Source: Exiguobacterium sp.
GTDB lineage: Bacteria > Bacillota > Bacilli > Exiguobacteriales > Exiguobacteriaceae
DNA: 64,000 nucleotides
NCBI RefSeq assembly: GCF_020832205.1
Contig: NZ_JAFIFD010000030.1
Location: 1-64,000 of the forward strand
Direction: 5' to 3'
The translations under genes were made by a program, and so were the position numbers. Of this stretch, positions 1 through 8,544 are shown piece by piece. Below the pieces are notes generated by a model. The model had not been told where the DNA came from and made no database searches. It saw nothing but the letters and a program-made list of their open reading frames with translations. How positions within the stretch are numbered: the stretch's first letter is position 1; each line of letters begins with the position of its first letter.

Positions 1-1
1 T

Positions 2-36
2 AAAAAAAAAAAAAACCCCAACCCGGCCGCGTTAGG
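2..36 (-). terminator. leuS intrinsic terminator
   Basis: Read on the minus strand, a CCTAAC/GTTGGG stem (one G-U pair) with a GC-rich loop is followed by G and a run of 14 T. A second hairpin (34-58) and a perfect CGTGTGACA/TGTCACACG palindrome (61-79) lie between it and the leuS stop. Confidence 0.7.
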
Positions 37-88
37 CTACGTGTTGCGTCAACAGCCTGAACGTGTGACAATGTCACACGCGCTTCAC

Positions 89-2491
89 TTATCCGACAAC
101 GATATTGACAAGTTTGCCAGGGACGACGATGACCTTGCGGACCGTCTTCCCTTCCGTGAACTCTTGGACGCGTTCGTTTCCGAGCGCTTCTGCCTCGAGC
201 ACTTCTTTTGAAGCGTCACGGCCAACGTGCATCTTCGCGCGAAGTTTCCCGTTCACTTGGATGACGACTTCAATCGTGTCACTGACGAGTTTTGACTCAT
301 CGAACGTCGGCCAAGCCGCATACGTCAAGTCTTCCGTCATGCCGACACGCTCCCACAACTCTTCGGCCAAGTGCGGCGCGACCGGCGCGAGCATCTTGAT
401 GAAGGCGAGCATCTCTTGTTTCGGAAGCGTCTCTTGCTTATACGCTTCGTTGATGAATACCATGAGTTGCGAGATCGCCGTGTTGAAACGGAGTGCCTCG
501 TAATCTTCGGTCACTTTTTTCACCGTCTGATGATATGTGCGTTCGAAGTCGGCCGTCGGAGCGCCGTCTTCGAGTTTTGTCTGTTCGAAGAGACGCCAGA
601 CGCGGTCGAGGAAGCGACGGGCTCCGTCAAGACCGTTCGTCGACCAAGCGATCGCCGCATCGAGCGGGCCCATGAACATTTCGTAAAGTCGGAGCGTATC
701 GGCTCCGTGCGACTTGACGATATCGTCCGGGTTGACGACGTTGCCTTTTGACTTCGACATCTTCTCATTGTTCTCACCGAGGATCATTCCTTGGTTGTAC
801 AGCTTTTGGAACGGCTCGTTCGTCGGGACGATGCCGATATCGTAAAGCACTTTGTGCCAGAAACGGGCGTAAAGCAAGTGGAGCACCGCATGCTCGGTAC
901 CGCCGATATACAAGTCGACCGGGAGCCAGCGCTTGAGTTTCTCAGGGTCGGCGATCATGTCTTCGTTATGCGGGTCGATGTAGCGGATATAGTACCAGCA
1001 GCTGCCGGCCCATTGCGGCATCGTGTTCGTCTCGCGACGACCTTTTTCACCGGTGACAGGGTCTGTGTACGTCAACCACTCATTAGCGTTGGCGAGCGGT
1101 GATTCCCCTGTTCCAGACGGTTTAATCTCATCGATGATCGGGAGCTCGAGCGGGAGGTCCTCGACCGGTACCGTCTTCAGTGTGCCGTCTTCCATGTGAA
1201 CGATCGGAATCGGCTCGCCCCAATAACGTTGGCGGCTGAACAACCAGTCACGGAGACGATACGTCGTCTTCGCACGGCCCGTCCCGGCAAGCTCGAGCTC
1301 TTCGATGATTTTGGCGATGGCGTCAGCTTTGTTGAGGCCGTCGAGACTGCCTGAATTGACGTGGACGCCGTCCTCGACGTAAGCCGCCTCATCCAAGTTG
1401 CCGCCTGTGACGACTTCGCGGATCGGAAGGTCGAACGTCTTCGCGAACTCGTAATCGCGCTCATCATGTCCCGGTACGGCCATGACCGCACCTGTCCCAT
1501 ACGTCGACAAGACGTAGTCGGCGATCCAAATCGGGAGTTTCTCGCCGTTGACCGGGTTGATGGCGTAGGCACCCGTGAACACGCCCGTTTTCTCTTTGGC
1601 GAGGTCGGTCCGTTCAAGGTCCGTCTTCTTCGATACTTCTTCGATGTACGCTTCGATGGCTACCGCTTGTTCCGGCGTCGCAATCGCCTTGACGAACGGA
1701 TGCTCCGGCGCGAGCGTGACATACGTCGCTCCGTAGAGAGTATCAGGGCGCGTCGTGAACACCGTCACGACTTTTTCATGGCCATCGACTTTAAAGTCGA
1801 CTTCGGCCCCGACCGACTTGCCGATCCAGTTGCGTTGCATCTCTTTCACGCTCTCTGGCCAATCGAGCCCTTCCAAATCATCAAGCAACCGTTCCGCGTA
1901 TTCCGTGATGCGGAGCACCCACTGTTTCATCGGGACACGGTATACCGGATGATTCCCGCGCTCTGACAGACCGTCGATGACTTCTTCGTTCGCGAGTACC
2001 GTGCCGAGTGCCGGGCACCAGTTGACGGCAACTTCATCGACATAGGCGAGGCCGCGGTCGTAAAGTTGCGTAAAGATCCACTGCGTCCACTTGTAGTATT
2101 TCGGGTCGGTCGTGCTGATTTCACGGTCCCAATCGTACGAGAAGCCGAGATCTTTCAACTGACGGCGGAACGTCCCGATGTTGCGCTCTGTGAACTCACG
2201 CGGGTCATTCCCTGTATCGAGGGCGTACTGCTCGGCCGGAAGACCGAACGCGTCCCATCCGATCGGGTGCAGGACGTTATAGCCTTGCATCCGCTTCATG
2301 CGGGCGATGATATCCGTTGCGGTGTAACCTTCCGGGTGACCGACGTGAAGTCCGGCTCCTGACGGGTACGGGAACATGTCGAGGACGTAGAAACAATCTT
2401 TATCCGGGTCTTCTGTCGTCCGGAACGAGTCTCGCTCTTCCCAACGTTTTTGCCATTTCGGCTCGATGTCTTGATGTTTAAAATAACTCAA
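89..2491 (-). CDS. leuS: Leucyl-tRNA synthetase
   Basis: Charges tRNA-Leu with leucine in the cytoplasm (class Ia aminoacyl-tRNA synthetase). At 800 aa it has the usual bacterial length. Visible are the HIGH-type motif HVGH (residues 49-52, after FPYPSGAG), an editing (CP1) domain in the middle with TTRPDT, the KMSKS loop near residue 575, and a C-terminal anticodon-binding region. I chose the TTG start at 2491 because AGGAGG lies just upstream and the peptide then begins MSYFKHQDI, typical of the family; the open frame continues further upstream only into T-box leader RNA. A T-box riboswitch precedes it, so expression should respond to uncharged tRNA-Leu. The gene appears monocistronic. Confidence 0.97.
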   Translation of the reverse strand: MSYFKHQDIEPKWQKRWEERDSFRTTEDPDKDCFYVLDMFPYPSGAGLHVGHPEGYTATDIIARMKRMQGYNVLHPIGWDAFGLPAEQYALDTGNDPREFTERNIGTFRRQLKDLGFSYDWDREISTTDPKYYKWTQWIFTQLYDRGLAYVDEVAVNWCPALGTVLANEEVIDGLSERGNHPVYRVPMKQWVLRITEYAERLLDDLEGLDWPESVKEMQRNWIGKSVGAEVDFKVDGHEKVVTVFTTRPDTLYGATYVTLAPEHPFVKAIATPEQAVAIEAYIEEVSKKTDLERTDLAKEKTGVFTGAYAINPVNGEKLPIWIADYVLSTYGTGAVMAVPGHDERDYEFAKTFDLPIREVVTGGNLDEAAYVEDGVHVNSGSLDGLNKADAIAKIIEELELAGTGRAKTTYRLRDWLFSRQRYWGEPIPIVHMEDGTLKTVPVEDLPLELPIIDEIKPSGTGESPLANANEWLTYTDPVTGEKGRRETNTMPQWAGSCWYYIRYIDPHNEDMIADPEKLKRWLPVDLYIGGTEHAVLHLLYARFWHKVLYDIGIVPTNEPFQKLYNQGMILGENNEKMSKSKGNVVNPDDIVKSHGADTLRLYEMFMGPLDAAIAWSTNGLDGARRFLDRVWRLFEQTKLEDGAPTADFERTYHQTVKKVTEDYEALRFNTAISQLMVFINEAYKQETLPKQEMLAFIKMLAPVAPHLAEELWERVGMTEDLTYAAWPTFDESKLVSDTIEVVIQVNGKLRAKMHVGRDASKEVLEAEALGNERVQEFTEGKTVRKVIVVPGKLVNIVVG

Positions 2492-2513
2492 AATTCTTCC
2501 TCCTCTGCATAAT

Positions 2514-2760
2514 AAAAAGCCTTCCGCCCCGGTAATGGGACGAAAGGCTTGAAAGCTTTCCGCGGTACCACCCATGTTGCATTTCTGCCACTTGAGACGC
2601 CGATAACGTGGCGTAACTCCGGTTCTCCCTACTCTTCGTTCAGGCGAACTGCTCCAAGGCGAGTTCTCATGGTCCATATACCGGTTCACACCACCCACCG
2701 GCTCTCTACAATACAGACGACACGATACTATTCCTTTTCATCGCGATTATTTATCTCACT
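2514..2760 (-). ncRNA. T-box leader (tRNA-Leu sensing)
   Basis: The conserved T-box sequence (minus strand GGGTGGTACCGCGG, 2560-2573) sits just before an intrinsic terminator with a 14-bp stem, AAGCCTTTCGTCCC pairing with GGGGCGGAAGGCTT (2517-2550), and a T-rich tail. Upstream, in the expected specifier-loop context, GAACTC offers CTC (2661-2663), a leucine codon, matching leuS downstream. Known mechanism: uncharged tRNA pairs with the specifier and the T-box bulge and stabilises the antiterminator. The specifier assignment is my inference from position; the exact fold was not computed. Confidence 0.92.
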
Positions 2761-2765
2761 TCTTT

Positions 2766-2795
2766 ATTCTATCTCAAGATAAAAAACCGCGTCAA
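2766..2795 (-). promoter_or_regulatory. leuS promoter (SigA-type)
   Basis: Minus strand TTGACG (2790-2795), an 18-nt spacer and TAGAAT (2766-2771), placing the transcript start just upstream of the T-box. The -35 box lies within 20 bp of the rhodopsin stop codon. Confidence 0.65.
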
Positions 2796-2808
2796 CGTCA
2801 ACTTTCCG

Positions 2809-3555
2809 TCACGTCTTGATTTGTTTCATCGTCGAGATCGTTTTGACGGCGAAGAAGGCGATCAAACCGAACCCGACTTTGTTCACCAAGTCGGCCACGT
2901 TGTAAATCAATTCACGCACCAATTGCACTTCGACTCCTGTCGCAAACAGCGTGACGGCATAACCGATCGGGTAAATCGCCCAGCCGATCAAAATGAACAG
3001 CCGCATATTGAGGAGCGCTTTCCGAATCGGTGCAGGCGATGATTCGGCCGCTTTCGTGACGTTCGTGAACAGAAGGTAGATGATATAAATCCACGCCAAA
3101 CAGCCAATCAAATATCCCCATAGTCCGAGTTGCGTGAAGCCGCCGTTCAAGTTGATTGAGGATTCCCCGAGATACCCGGCGACGATCATGATCACGTCCG
3201 CGACAATCAGCTTCGTCAACAACCCCGACTTCATCTTTCCTTTCAGACTGAGCAAGAGCGGAAACTTGACGAGCAGGAGCGGCGTCGTGACGAGCCAGTC
3301 GATATACCGTATCTCCGTCGGGAAGCCTGTGATCTCTGACAACAACCCTGTATCGCCGACCGCGTCTTTCATGAAGTAATAGTGAATCGCGGCGACGAAC
3401 GTGACGAGTGCCGCGACGGTCGCGACCGAACGATATTCCGGGTCCAAACTGTTCCGTTCCACTAAAAAGTAAAGCGTCGCTGCTGCCATCCCGACAAAAC
3501 CGACCCAAAACATATACTGTGTCGCCAACACGAGCAAATTGACTTCTTCGTTCAT
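2809..3555 (-). CDS. Light-driven proton-pumping rhodopsin (E. sibiricum rhodopsin type)
   Basis: A 248-aa seven-helix retinal protein of the inner membrane, expected to export protons in light. The retinal Schiff-base lysine is K226 in helix G (ADLVNKVGFG). The counter-ion D86 sits in RYIDWLVTTP, T90 follows, and the usual carboxylic proton donor is replaced by K97 (LLLVKFP). H58 (AIHYYF) matches the histidine that pairs with the counter-ion in E. sibiricum rhodopsin; all these positions are that protein's numbering plus one. I start at the ATG at 3555 (RBS AAGGAG, 9-nt spacing); an upstream in-frame start would add 14 non-family residues. No retinal or carotenoid biosynthesis gene is near. 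No intrinsic terminator is visible before the leuS promoter. Confidence 0.95.
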   Translation of the reverse strand: MNEEVNLLVLATQYMFWVGFVGMAAATLYFLVERNSLDPEYRSVATVAALVTFVAAIHYYFMKDAVGDTGLLSEITGFPTEIRYIDWLVTTPLLLVKFPLLLSLKGKMKSGLLTKLIVADVIMIVAGYLGESSINLNGGFTQLGLWGYLIGCLAWIYIIYLLFTNVTKAAESSPAPIRKALLNMRLFILIGWAIYPIGYAVTLFATGVEVQLVRELIYNVADLVNKVGFGLIAFFAVKTISTMKQIKT

Positions 3556-3680
3556 TCTGTCCCTCTCCTTCGCATGAGAACAGACTAAAGACGACAACTG
3601 ATTTTATGTGAAAGGATCCTTTACTTTATTTTATAGGAAAGAACAAGCATGCGACGCGTTTGAAAATGCTCCCGATATGC

Positions 3681-4871
3681 TCATTGTTCCGATGTTTGAC
3701 GATTCAGTGAACTCGCTTTCGTGAAGAAGAATAGACCGGTCGAACTTAAGACGATGAGCAAGACGAAGACCGCATTCATCCCCATCACATCATACAATAG
3801 ACCTGATAACGTCGGACCGACCATCCGTCCGACCGAAGCTGCGATATTGACGAGCCCTTGATACTGACCGGCTTTTCCTGGAGGCGCGAGTTTCGCGGCG
3901 ATCGTCGGAACGGCCGGCCAGATGAACATCTCCCCGATCGTCATGACGATCATCGCCACCATGAACATCGAGAACGCACCCGCGAACGGTACGATCGCGA
4001 ACGCGGCGAGGAAGATGACACCGCCGATGACGAGTTGACGTTTCAAGTCGTCTTCAAATTGTCGGAGCATCCGGTTAAGGAGCGGTTGTGCGAACACGAT
4101 CATCGCCCCGTTCACCGTCCATAAAAGTGAATACTGGCTGATGCTGACGCCAAGCCCTTGCGAATGGACGGCGATCGTCCCTTGCCATTGGACGTACACG
4201 AACCAGAGGACGGCATAACCGATGGCAACATACCACATCGATTTCATCGTCGCACCTGACAACGTCGTCGCAGCGGCCTCGAGTTGAGACTGAACGACCG
4301 GGCGACCCGGGTTCTTCAAGTAACGGAAGCCGAACAAGAGGACGACGACGAACAATACCGACAAGAAGAAGTTCGCATAGAAGATCCACTCGATGTTGAT
4401 GCGTGCAACTTGGCCGCTCATCGCCGTCCCGAGGGCGACCCCGACGTTTTGGGCGACGTAAATCGCGTTGAAAGAGCGGCGCCCCCCTTCTGGCCAAATC
4501 AAACCGGCGAAAGCGTATACGGTCGGAAAGACGAGACCGCCCGAGAAGCCGATCATCCCGAGCCAAGCTAAATAGCCGAAGAACGTCGCGTGGAACAATA
4601 AGAAACCAAGCGAGCTCGCAAGCAACAGCGTGACCGAGATGACGAGCGTTTTCTTGCCGCCGAGCCGGTCGAACAACGTCCCGCCGATATAGTTCCCGGC
4701 AATCGCGAGCGCCGAGTTGACGAGCAATGCGACGCCAGCGAGTGTCATCGATTCACCGAGATGACCGTTGATATACAGTGTGTTAAAAGGCCACAAAAAA
4801 GACGCCGCCGTCGTGTTGAGCGCCATCGCAATGACCAGAATCCAAATAGAAATCGGCATTTTATTGTTCAC
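3681..4871 (-). CDS. MFS transporter (DHA1-like)
   Basis: A 396-aa integral membrane protein with about 12 predicted transmembrane helices and the MFS loop 2-3 signature (GGTLFDRLGGKKT, after helix 2), so it is probably a proton-coupled exporter or uptake carrier; the substrate cannot be read from sequence. The GTG at 4871 is preferred because AAGGAAGGAGGAG ends seven bases before it; an ATG nine codons earlier would place the RBS inside the coding region. A terminator-like hairpin lies between its promoter and RBS (see 4896-4924), which hints at regulated readthrough or transcript stabilisation. It is divergent from the mnmL/mnmM pair. Confidence 0.85.
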   Translation of the reverse strand: MNNKMPISIWILVIAMALNTTAASFLWPFNTLYINGHLGESMTLAGVALLVNSALAIAGNYIGGTLFDRLGGKKTLVISVTLLLASSLGFLLFHATFFGYLAWLGMIGFSGGLVFPTVYAFAGLIWPEGGRRSFNAIYVAQNVGVALGTAMSGQVARINIEWIFYANFFLSVLFVVVLLFGFRYLKNPGRPVVQSQLEAAATTLSGATMKSMWYVAIGYAVLWFVYVQWQGTIAVHSQGLGVSISQYSLLWTVNGAMIVFAQPLLNRMLRQFEDDLKRQLVIGGVIFLAAFAIVPFAGAFSMFMVAMIVMTIGEMFIWPAVPTIAAKLAPPGKAGQYQGLVNIAASVGRMVGPTLSGLLYDVMGMNAVFVLLIVLSSTGLFFFTKASSLNRQTSEQ

Positions 4872-4895
4872 GCCAACTCCTCCTTCCTTTATAAA

Positions 4896-4924
4896 CAATA
4901 AAAATTCGGCACGGTGGCCGAATC
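4896..4924 (-). promoter_or_regulatory. Terminator-like hairpin in the MFS leader
   Basis: On the minus strand GATTCGGC-CACCGT-GCCGAAT is followed by TTTTATT, a canonical intrinsic terminator shape, but it sits upstream of the RBS of the MFS gene. A promoter lies directly before it (TTGACA 4966-4971, 17-nt spacer, TAGCTT 4943-4948), leaving roughly 12 nt between predicted transcript start and hairpin. It may be an attenuator or a 5' stabilising hairpin. Confidence 0.5.
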
Positions 4925-5043
4925 TGAAATAAGTCCTTCTCCAAGCTAACGGAACCGTGTATAACTGTCAAGAAAAAGTACTCATTCTGAAGTTTATGAA
5001 CGACTTGCTTGTGATAGCATGAGCAAAGAAGGAGAGGATGACC

Positions 5044-6021
5044 ATGAACCACCCATTTGGCGAAGCCAGATACAACAAATTGAATGAAGCGTATCGTCGC
5101 GAATACGGCGGAAAAGTATTCAAAGTCCCACTCGACGGAGGCTTCACGTGCCCGAACCGGGACGGTCTCGTCTCTCGAGGCGGCTGCACGTTCTGTTCTG
5201 ACGATGGGAGCGGAGATTTCGCGGGGAACGCCTGTGACCCGATTTCGGTCCAGTTCGCAGAAGGAAAAGCCCGGCTGCATCGTAAATGGAAAGACGCGCG
5301 CTATATCGCTTACTTCCAAGCGTTCAGTAACACGTACGCCCCTGTCGAGCGTTTGCGTGAACTGTTCGAGCCGGCACTTGAAGAAGAAGGCGTCGTCGGT
5401 CTGTCGATCGCGACACGTCCTGACTGCCTTCCGGATGACGTCGTCGACTACCTCGCCGAGCTGAACGGACGGACGTCTCTATGGGTCGAGCTTGGACTGC
5501 AGACGATTCACGACAAGACCGGCAAGAAAATCAACCGCGGCCACGACTACGCGACGTTCCTAGACGGGTTGGCCAAACTGCGGCGCCACAACATTCGGGT
5601 GTGTGTCCATATCATTAACGGACTTCCGGGAGAAACGACGGAGATGATGCTCGACACAGCCCGAGAAGTTGCTAAAATGTACATACAAGGAATCAAGATC
5701 CATTTGCTCCACGTCTTGAAACAGACGCCGCTCGCACGCCAATACGAATTAGGTTTGCTCAAACTGATGGACGAGAAGACGTACGTCTCACTCGTCTGCG
5801 ACCAGCTGGAATATTTGCCTGAAGATGTCATCGTCCATCGATTGACGGGCGACGGTCCGCCCGACTTGTTGATCGGACCGATGTGGAGCCGGCAAAAGAT
5901 GGCTGTCTTGAACGCCATCCACGCCGAATTGGAGCGCCGCGATTCCTTCCAAGGAAAAAAGAAGGATGAGAGATATGGGATTAATGAGAGTGTTACCGTT
6001 CGCGAAACATCTGTTACGTGA
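5044..6021 (+). CDS. mnmL: Radical SAM protein YtqA (MnmL), tRNA U34 modification
   Basis: A 325-aa cytoplasmic radical-SAM enzyme of the TIGR01212/YtqA family. The [4Fe-4S] cysteines are C36, C48 and C51 in CPNRDG...GGCTFC, with the family's long first spacing instead of CxxxCxxC. In B. subtilis the ytqA product (MnmL) has been linked to the cmnm5-to-nm5 step at tRNA wobble uridine 34, acting before YtqB (MnmM); I carry that over by homology and by the adjacent partner. The start is the ATG at 5044 (9 nt after AAGGAG) rather than 5038, which is too close to the RBS. Its 3' end overlaps mnmM by 47 nt, suggesting translational coupling. Confidence 0.85.
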   Translation: MNHPFGEARYNKLNEAYRREYGGKVFKVPLDGGFTCPNRDGLVSRGGCTFCSDDGSGDFAGNACDPISVQFAEGKARLHRKWKDARYIAYFQAFSNTYAPVERLRELFEPALEEEGVVGLSIATRPDCLPDDVVDYLAELNGRTSLWVELGLQTIHDKTGKKINRGHDYATFLDGLAKLRRHNIRVCVHIINGLPGETTEMMLDTAREVAKMYIQGIKIHLLHVLKQTPLARQYELGLLKLMDEKTYVSLVCDQLEYLPEDVIVHRLTGDGPPDLLIGPMWSRQKMAVLNAIHAELERRDSFQGKKKDERYGINESVTVRETSVT

Positions 6022-6544
6022 ACACGCCATACCTGGAACGGTCGCCATCGACATGACGGCCGGAAACGGGCATGATACGTTATTTTTAGCTGAACTCGTC
6101 GGAGACGGCCATGTGTATGCGTTCGACGTCCAAGAAGCTGCGGTCCTCGCCACTCGGCGACGTCTCGAGGAAGCTGGGCTGATGGAACGCGTGAGCGTCA
6201 TCCATGACAGCCACCATACCGTTCAAGACGTTGTGACGGACGAGACGCGTCCGATCACGGCAGCTGTTTTCAACCTCGGTTACTTACCGGGAAGCGACAA
6301 GACGGTCACGACTTCCGGGAAAACGACGATTGACGCCATCGAACAGTTGCTTGCTGTCATGGCAATCGGCGGGGTCATCGTCGTCGTCATCTACCACGGG
6401 CATGACAGCGGCAAAGCGGAGCGCGACGACGTGCTCGCCTATGTGGAAGCACTCGATCAAACGAAAGCCGGGGTGCTTCGTTACGGCTTCATCAACCAAG
6501 TGAACCATCCGCCATTTATCGTGGCGATTGAAAAACGGGCATGA
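5975..6544 (+). CDS. mnmM: tRNA (mnm5s2U34)-methyltransferase YtqB/MnmM
   Basis: A 189-aa class I SAM-dependent methyltransferase of the YtqB family. The SAM-binding motif I is DMTAGNGHDT (residues 26-35), followed by an acidic strand end FDVQEAAV. The characterised homologue adds the methyl group to nm5U to give mnm5U at the tRNA wobble position. The ATG at 5975 aligns with the B. subtilis N-terminus (LMRVLPF, residues 3-9) and has AAGG nine bases upstream; ATGs at 5966 and 5984 are alternatives. It overlaps the 3' end of mnmL in another frame, forming a two-gene unit closed by a strong terminator. Confidence 0.85.
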   Translation: MGLMRVLPFAKHLLREHAIPGTVAIDMTAGNGHDTLFLAELVGDGHVYAFDVQEAAVLATRRRLEEAGLMERVSVIHDSHHTVQDVVTDETRPITAAVFNLGYLPGSDKTVTTSGKTTIDAIEQLLAVMAIGGVIVVVIYHGHDSGKAERDDVLAYVEALDQTKAGVLRYGFINQVNHPPFIVAIEKRA

Positions 6545-6545
6545 C

Positions 6546-6572
6546 AAAGGCGACTCTACTCGAGTCGCCTTT
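6546..6572. terminator. Bidirectional terminator, mnmM / hydrolase
   Basis: AAAGGCGACTC-TACTC-GAGTCGCCTTT, 11-bp perfect stem with T/A-rich flanks on both sides, between two converging genes. Confidence 0.8.
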
Positions 6573-6574
6573 CC

Positions 6575-7291
6575 TTATTCTTGAATCAATTCATAAAACG
6601 TCAATAGCGTCTCGGCGAACTTCGTGTTCAACCGTTCATATCCGAAATGCGGGAAACCTTCGAGTCGGCGGATGTATACTTGGTCGCCGCCGATCTTTCG
6701 GCAGACGTTCAGCGTCAGTTTCACATCGGCAAAGCGATCGTCCGGTGCGTAAAAACAAGCGAGCGGCAACCGCGGCAAATGTTTCTTCTCTTCCTGATGT
6801 TCGACGATCTCTTCTTCGATTTCCCGATACTGGGCGTAGGTGATTTCTCCGAACCGTGAAGCTTCTTCTCCGCCTCCTGTGAACGTCATCATGCCGAGCG
6901 GCAAATCGGGACGGAATCGGTCGACCGCGCTGGCGACGGCTTGTTTCAATCCGCCGATTTGGCGAGACGCATGCCAATCAAACAACGGTGAGATGTACGT
7001 CAAGCTGCCGAGCGGCACATCGTATTCTTGCAACAAGCGGTTCGTCAAGAGCGCTCCTAGGCTGAACGCGACGACGTGAATCGGCACTTTGTACTGGCCC
7101 GCCTCACGAAGCGTCTTCTTGATCAGTTGCTTATGCTCTTCCGCCGTGATTCCGAGCGCTTGGCCGCTCACGACGAGTACTTCATAGTCTACGCTCAAGC
7201 GTTGCAAGAACGCTTCGCTGACGCGCGACGAGAACTGGAGCGGATAAACGATCACGATGACCCCTTTTCGTGATGTTTCTTCATATGTCAT
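6575..7291 (-). CDS. Alpha/beta-hydrolase fold protein of unknown substrate
   Basis: A 238-aa soluble protein with the order of an alpha/beta hydrolase: a hydrophobic strand VIVIVYPLQ, a nucleophile elbow AFSLGA (Ser near residue 77), an acid in YAPDDRF (near 188) and a histidine in FPHFGYE (near 217). These suggest a working Ser-Asp-His triad, but nothing fixes the substrate. Start ATG with GAGGTGA 3-4 bases upstream. It is transcribed toward mnmM and shares the terminator. I do not recognise a named orthologue. Confidence 0.7.
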   Translation of the reverse strand: MTYEETSRKGVIVIVYPLQFSSRVSEAFLQRLSVDYEVLVVSGQALGITAEEHKQLIKKTLREAGQYKVPIHVVAFSLGALLTNRLLQEYDVPLGSLTYISPLFDWHASRQIGGLKQAVASAVDRFRPDLPLGMMTFTGGGEEASRFGEITYAQYREIEEEIVEHQEEKKHLPRLPLACFYAPDDRFADVKLTLNVCRKIGGDQVYIRRLEGFPHFGYERLNTKFAETLLTFYELIQE

Positions 7292-7330
7292 GCTGTCACC
7301 TCATTATTAGTATGTCTGTTTAATTCTAAC

Positions 7331-7357
7331 AAAAAACATCAGCCGCGACTGATGTTT
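7331..7357 (-). terminator. Terminator of the GNAT gene
   Basis: Minus strand AAACATCAG-TCGCGG-CTGATGTTT followed by TTTGTT, directly downstream of the acetyltransferase stop. Confidence 0.75.
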
Positions 7358-7379
7358 GTATGAAAATCCGTCTGGAGTC

Positions 7380-7850
7380 TTAGCGCGGATCATAGCGCAA
7401 ATGGATGAGTTCCATCGGTTGGTCATATACTTCTTCTTGGATCCGGTTCAACTCGATAAAAGATTGGTGGTTCAAGAATCCGATCGCCTGCTCGTTCGAG
7501 CTTTCGACGTACAGTTCGATCGGTTGCGTCTTCCGCTCCTCTAGATGCGTCAGCAACTCTGCCCCTAACCCTTGACGGTGATGGGCCGGGTGAAGATAAA
7601 GACGAAGCACTTCCCACATATCGCCCCGGTCGATGGCGTGGTAAAATCCGATGACGTCGCCGTCAGACTCGCCGACGATGAACAACTGTTCTTTCGCTTC
7701 CTCACTCGAACTGATGGCTCGGACGATCTCTTCGAGCTGATAAGCCCGTTCCATAACTTTCGATCGGACGTCGTTCGATACACTCGTCGTCGCGAGCGCG
7801 ATTTCTCGAATCAACGCGGCATCTTCCGGCACGGCTTCCCTCATCTTCAT
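7380..7850 (-). CDS. GNAT family N-acetyltransferase
   Basis: A 156-aa GCN5-type acetyltransferase. The acetyl-CoA pyrophosphate-binding motif A is visible as RLYLHPAHHRQGLGAELL (near residues 83-100; Q/R-x-x-G-x-G/A type), followed by the motif B strand IELYVESSNEQAIGFL typical of the family. Substrate unknown; members acetylate small amines, ribosomal proteins or drugs. The start ATG has AAGGGGGA upstream with normal spacing. A single-gene unit with its own terminator, lying divergently from the YtxH gene. Confidence 0.85.
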   Translation of the reverse strand: MKMREAVPEDAALIREIALATTSVSNDVRSKVMERAYQLEEIVRAISSSEEAKEQLFIVGESDGDVIGFYHAIDRGDMWEVLRLYLHPAHHRQGLGAELLTHLEERKTQPIELYVESSNEQAIGFLNHQSFIELNRIQEEVYDQPMELIHLRYDPR

Positions 7851-7951
7851 GACAGCTTCCCCCTTTTGGCCAATCTAGTACTATCATTCCCTCTCCCGAT
7901 AAAAATATCCTGCTGTTTCATTACTTTTTCATGTCGAATTCGGATGGAACG

Positions 7952-7977
7952 TTACTTTCTAATTTGACAAGGGTATA
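7952..7977 (+). promoter_or_regulatory. Candidate SigB promoter
   Basis: GTTACT (7952-7957), 14-nt spacer, GGGTAT (7972-7977), close to the general-stress sigma-B consensus GTTTaa-N12-14-GGGTAT, about 35 bp before the YtxH-like start codon. Confidence 0.65.
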
Positions 7978-8012
7978 AAGGTACCAATGCCAACTTACAA
8001 AGGAGTGTTTTT

Positions 8013-8501
8013 ATGCAACCACCATTACAAAATGACACACAAGCCAACAACCCGAACCGCCAGTTTGACCAGCACGAGTCGGGCGGTCCAAAGATCAACG
8101 TCGTCACCGGTATGTTGCTCGGCGCGCTCGTCGGCGGTCTGATCGCTATGCTTAGCTCATCGAACCGTGAAAACACGAAACAGTCGCTCACGAATGCGAA
8201 AGCTTCGGTCGGCGGACTCGTCGACACGGTGAAAGAAGATCCGGCCGGCAAAGCGTCGCAAGTGATCGATCAAGTGAAATCGGCCTCAGGGATCATCCAA
8301 GAAGTCGCGACAGACGTACAGAACGTGTACGAAAAAGTCGCCGGTGAAGCCGATACGGTCAAGCAAGACGTGAACAAAGTCGTCGAGACGGCGCAAGAAG
8401 CAAAAGCCGACCTGCAAGAAATCGGCGAAAAAGTCGTCGAGGCGAAAGATACGGCTCTCGGGCAAGAAGATACATCGACTGACCAAAAATCACAAACGTA
8501 A
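8013..8501 (+). CDS. YtxH-domain general stress protein
   Basis: A 162-aa protein: a polar Asn/Gln-rich N-terminus, one hydrophobic glycine-rich helix (GMLLGALVGGLIAML, about residues 33-47), then about 110 residues of charged heptad-like helix rich in Val, Lys, Glu and Asp, ending in a Thr/Ser/Gln tail. This is the YtxH architecture: a membrane anchor followed by a coiled-coil or amphipathic (apolipoprotein/LEA-like) region. B. subtilis YtxH belongs to the SigB regulon, and the promoter here has the SigB pattern, which supports a stress role. Molecular function is unknown. RBS AAAGGAG, start ATG. Ends at a bidirectional terminator shared with metK. Confidence 0.8.
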   Translation: MQPPLQNDTQANNPNRQFDQHESGGPKINVVTGMLLGALVGGLIAMLSSSNRENTKQSLTNAKASVGGLVDTVKEDPAGKASQVIDQVKSASGIIQEVATDVQNVYEKVAGEADTVKQDVNKVVETAQEAKADLQEIGEKVVEAKDTALGQEDTSTDQKSQT

Positions 8502-8540
8502 AAAAAGACGACCTTTCACGAGAGAAAGGTCGTCTTTCAT
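8502..8540. terminator. Bidirectional terminator, YtxH / metK
   Basis: AAAGACGACCTTTC-ACGAGA-GAAAGGTCGTCTTT, 14-bp perfect stem; A-run on the left and T-rich on the right serve both converging genes. Confidence 0.85.
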
Positions 8541-8544
8541 TTGG

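Noticed and set aside
61-79. CGTGTGACAATGTCACACG palindrome considered as a regulator binding site
   Set aside because: It is downstream of leuS within the terminator region and has a 5-nt rather than 6-nt centre; more likely a transcript-end hairpin.
1361-1966. Long plus-strand open frame inside leuS
   Set aside because: Same reasoning: antisense shadow of a conserved gene with low-complexity basic/acidic translation.
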